Part shown: positions 34,635 to 35,401 of the stretch, piece after piece
Position numbering within the stretch: position 1 is the first letter of the stretch
Layout: each line of letters starts with the position of its first letter
Source: Opitutales bacterium
GTDB taxonomy: Bacteria > Verrucomicrobiota > Verrucomicrobiia > Opitutales > JAJFLR01
DNA: 35,401 nucleotides
NCBI GenBank assembly: GCA_021772565.1
Contig: JAJFLR010000106.1
Coordinates: 1 to 35,401 of the forward strand
Direction: 5' to 3'
Program-made: the position numbers and the translations under genes
The notes under the pieces: model-generated
What the model was told of the DNA's origin: nothing
Seen by the model: only the letters and a program-made list of their open reading frames with translations
Databases searched by the model: none

Positions 34635-35303
34635 TTACTCTTTTGTAAACAGTTTGGAATATTGTTCCAAGCCTTCTTCTTTCAATTTTTCCACTGGGAC
34701 GAATCGTAGAGAAGCTGAGTTAATGCAATAACGGAGACCGGTGGGTTGAGGGCCATCGTTAAACAAGTGGCCAAGGTGAGTGTCGCCGGTTTTTGATCGC
34801 ACTTCAGTTCGGGTCATGCCCAAGCTGGAGTCTACGATCTCCAATACTTCGCTTTTGTCGATGGGTTCGAAAAAACTGGGCCAGCCGGTCCCGGATTTGA
34901 ATTTTGAGTTTGATGCGAACAATGCCTTACCGGAGATAATGTCGACGTAAACGCCGGATTTTTTATTGTTCCAGTAATCGTTTGAGAAGGGGCGCTCGGT
35001 TCCGTTTTCAACCGCGACCTTATATTGGATGTCTGTCAGCGTTTCTTTGAGTTCTTTTTTGTCAGGTCTTTTGAAGGTCGACTTGGCACTTGGCGCAGTA
35101 GCGGGAGGATTGTCAGGTGTTGCTGCTGGTTTATCGTCAGCTTTCTTGTCTGGCGGTGGCATTTGCGTGCCTGAGCCTTTGGGCATCTGAGTGCCGGACC
35201 CCTTTGGCTGGGGCGCTGATTTTTCCGTTGAGGGTTTTTGATCGCAGGCGACAAATAACAGTGTTGTGCCGGCGATCATAGTAGAGGCGAGTAATGATTT
35301 CAT
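34635..35303 (-). CDS. msrB: lipoprotein peptide-methionine (R)-S-oxide reductase
   Basis: 222 residues. Lipobox LLFVAC with Cys20, then a Pro/Lys/Ala-rich tether (21-75) that contains PKGSGTQM twice, then the MsrB domain about 82-215: [49 protein letters not shown] and the catalytic Cys193 in [11 protein letters not shown]. The zinc CxxC pairs are absent, and the common resolving-Cys site (SGCGWPSF) is Thr139, so no second Cys is available in the domain. It likely repairs oxidised Met in periplasmic proteins. Convergent with the repeat protein, 20-base gap. Confidence 0.93.
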   Translation of the reverse strand: MKSLLASTMIAGTTLLFVACDQKPSTEKSAPQPKGSGTQMPKGSGTQMPPPDKKADDKPAATPDNPPATAPSAKSTFKRPDKKELKETLTDIQYKVAVENGTERPFSNDYWNNKKSGVYVDIISGKALFASNSKFKSGTGWPSFFEPIDKSEVLEIVDSSLGMTRTEVRSKTGDTHLGHLFNDGPQPTGLRYCINSASLRFVPVEKLKEEGLEQYSKLFTKE

Positions 35304-35401
35304 AGATAGAACGATTTATGTCAATAAACTGCAATTGAGCGGGATTTCAAAGCCACTTTTAAAGATTATGGGTATTACCTTTAGAGCAGTGGGAAATTTG
35401 T

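Overview
The window looks like a chromosomal segment of a Gram-negative bacterium, most likely Verrucomicrobiota. Evidence for this: a Tat-exported DUF1501 protein, a DUF481 outer-membrane barrel, lipoproteins, a subtilase ending in the NLMEYALGLDP-type C-terminal module common in that phylum, and a mostly A+T-rich genome in which few start codons have a visible Shine-Dalgarno sequence. The phylum call is inference.

Layout. 1-136 is a heptamer tandem array cut by the window edge. 145-6296 is a signalling block: a lone receiver on the + strand, then on the - strand (in transcription order) a lipoprotein substrate-binding protein, a membrane HAMP-PAS histidine kinase overlapping it by 4 bases, an Rcp1-like receiver, and a REC-PAS-kinase-REC hybrid. 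None has a DNA-binding or enzymatic output domain and there is no ABC permease or ATPase. 6447-13745 is a complete F-type ATP synthase operon on the - strand (atpBEFHAGDC). Three elements interrupt it: a terminator-like hairpin after atpE, a nested inverted repeat between atpF and atpH, and a 452-base element between atpA and atpG with 35-base terminal inverted repeats carrying a GxxExxY/PD-(D/E)xK ORF.

13746-19829 is accessory in character. It holds a RelE/RHH toxin-antitoxin pair, a VapBC pair, an RNA uracil-methyltransferase, a small unknown protein, purS, the DUF481 barrel, a decayed transposase, and several families of short hairpin repeats, including a 31-base perfect inverted repeat. 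19830-28439 holds an AAA_14/DUF4143 ATPase, class II fructose-bisphosphate aldolase, a methyltransferase, a multi-TM GT-C-like protein, a truncated YefM-type antitoxin, dprA, a cytoplasmic hybrid kinase and a MIF-like tautomerase. 28897-32070 is a large secreted subtilase with PKD and LVIVD repeats. From 32400 the base composition turns visibly richer in G+C: a DUF1501 protein preceded by heptamer repeats that iterate AGGAG, a secreted protein made of four exact-length 36-residue repeats, and a lipoprotein MsrB.

The points most worth following are the substrate-binding-protein/kinase/receiver module without a transporter, the inverted-repeat-bounded GxxExxY element inside the ATP synthase operon, and the network of short repeats (REP-like pairs, a three-copy hairpin repeat, heptamer arrays) that marks nearly every accessory boundary.
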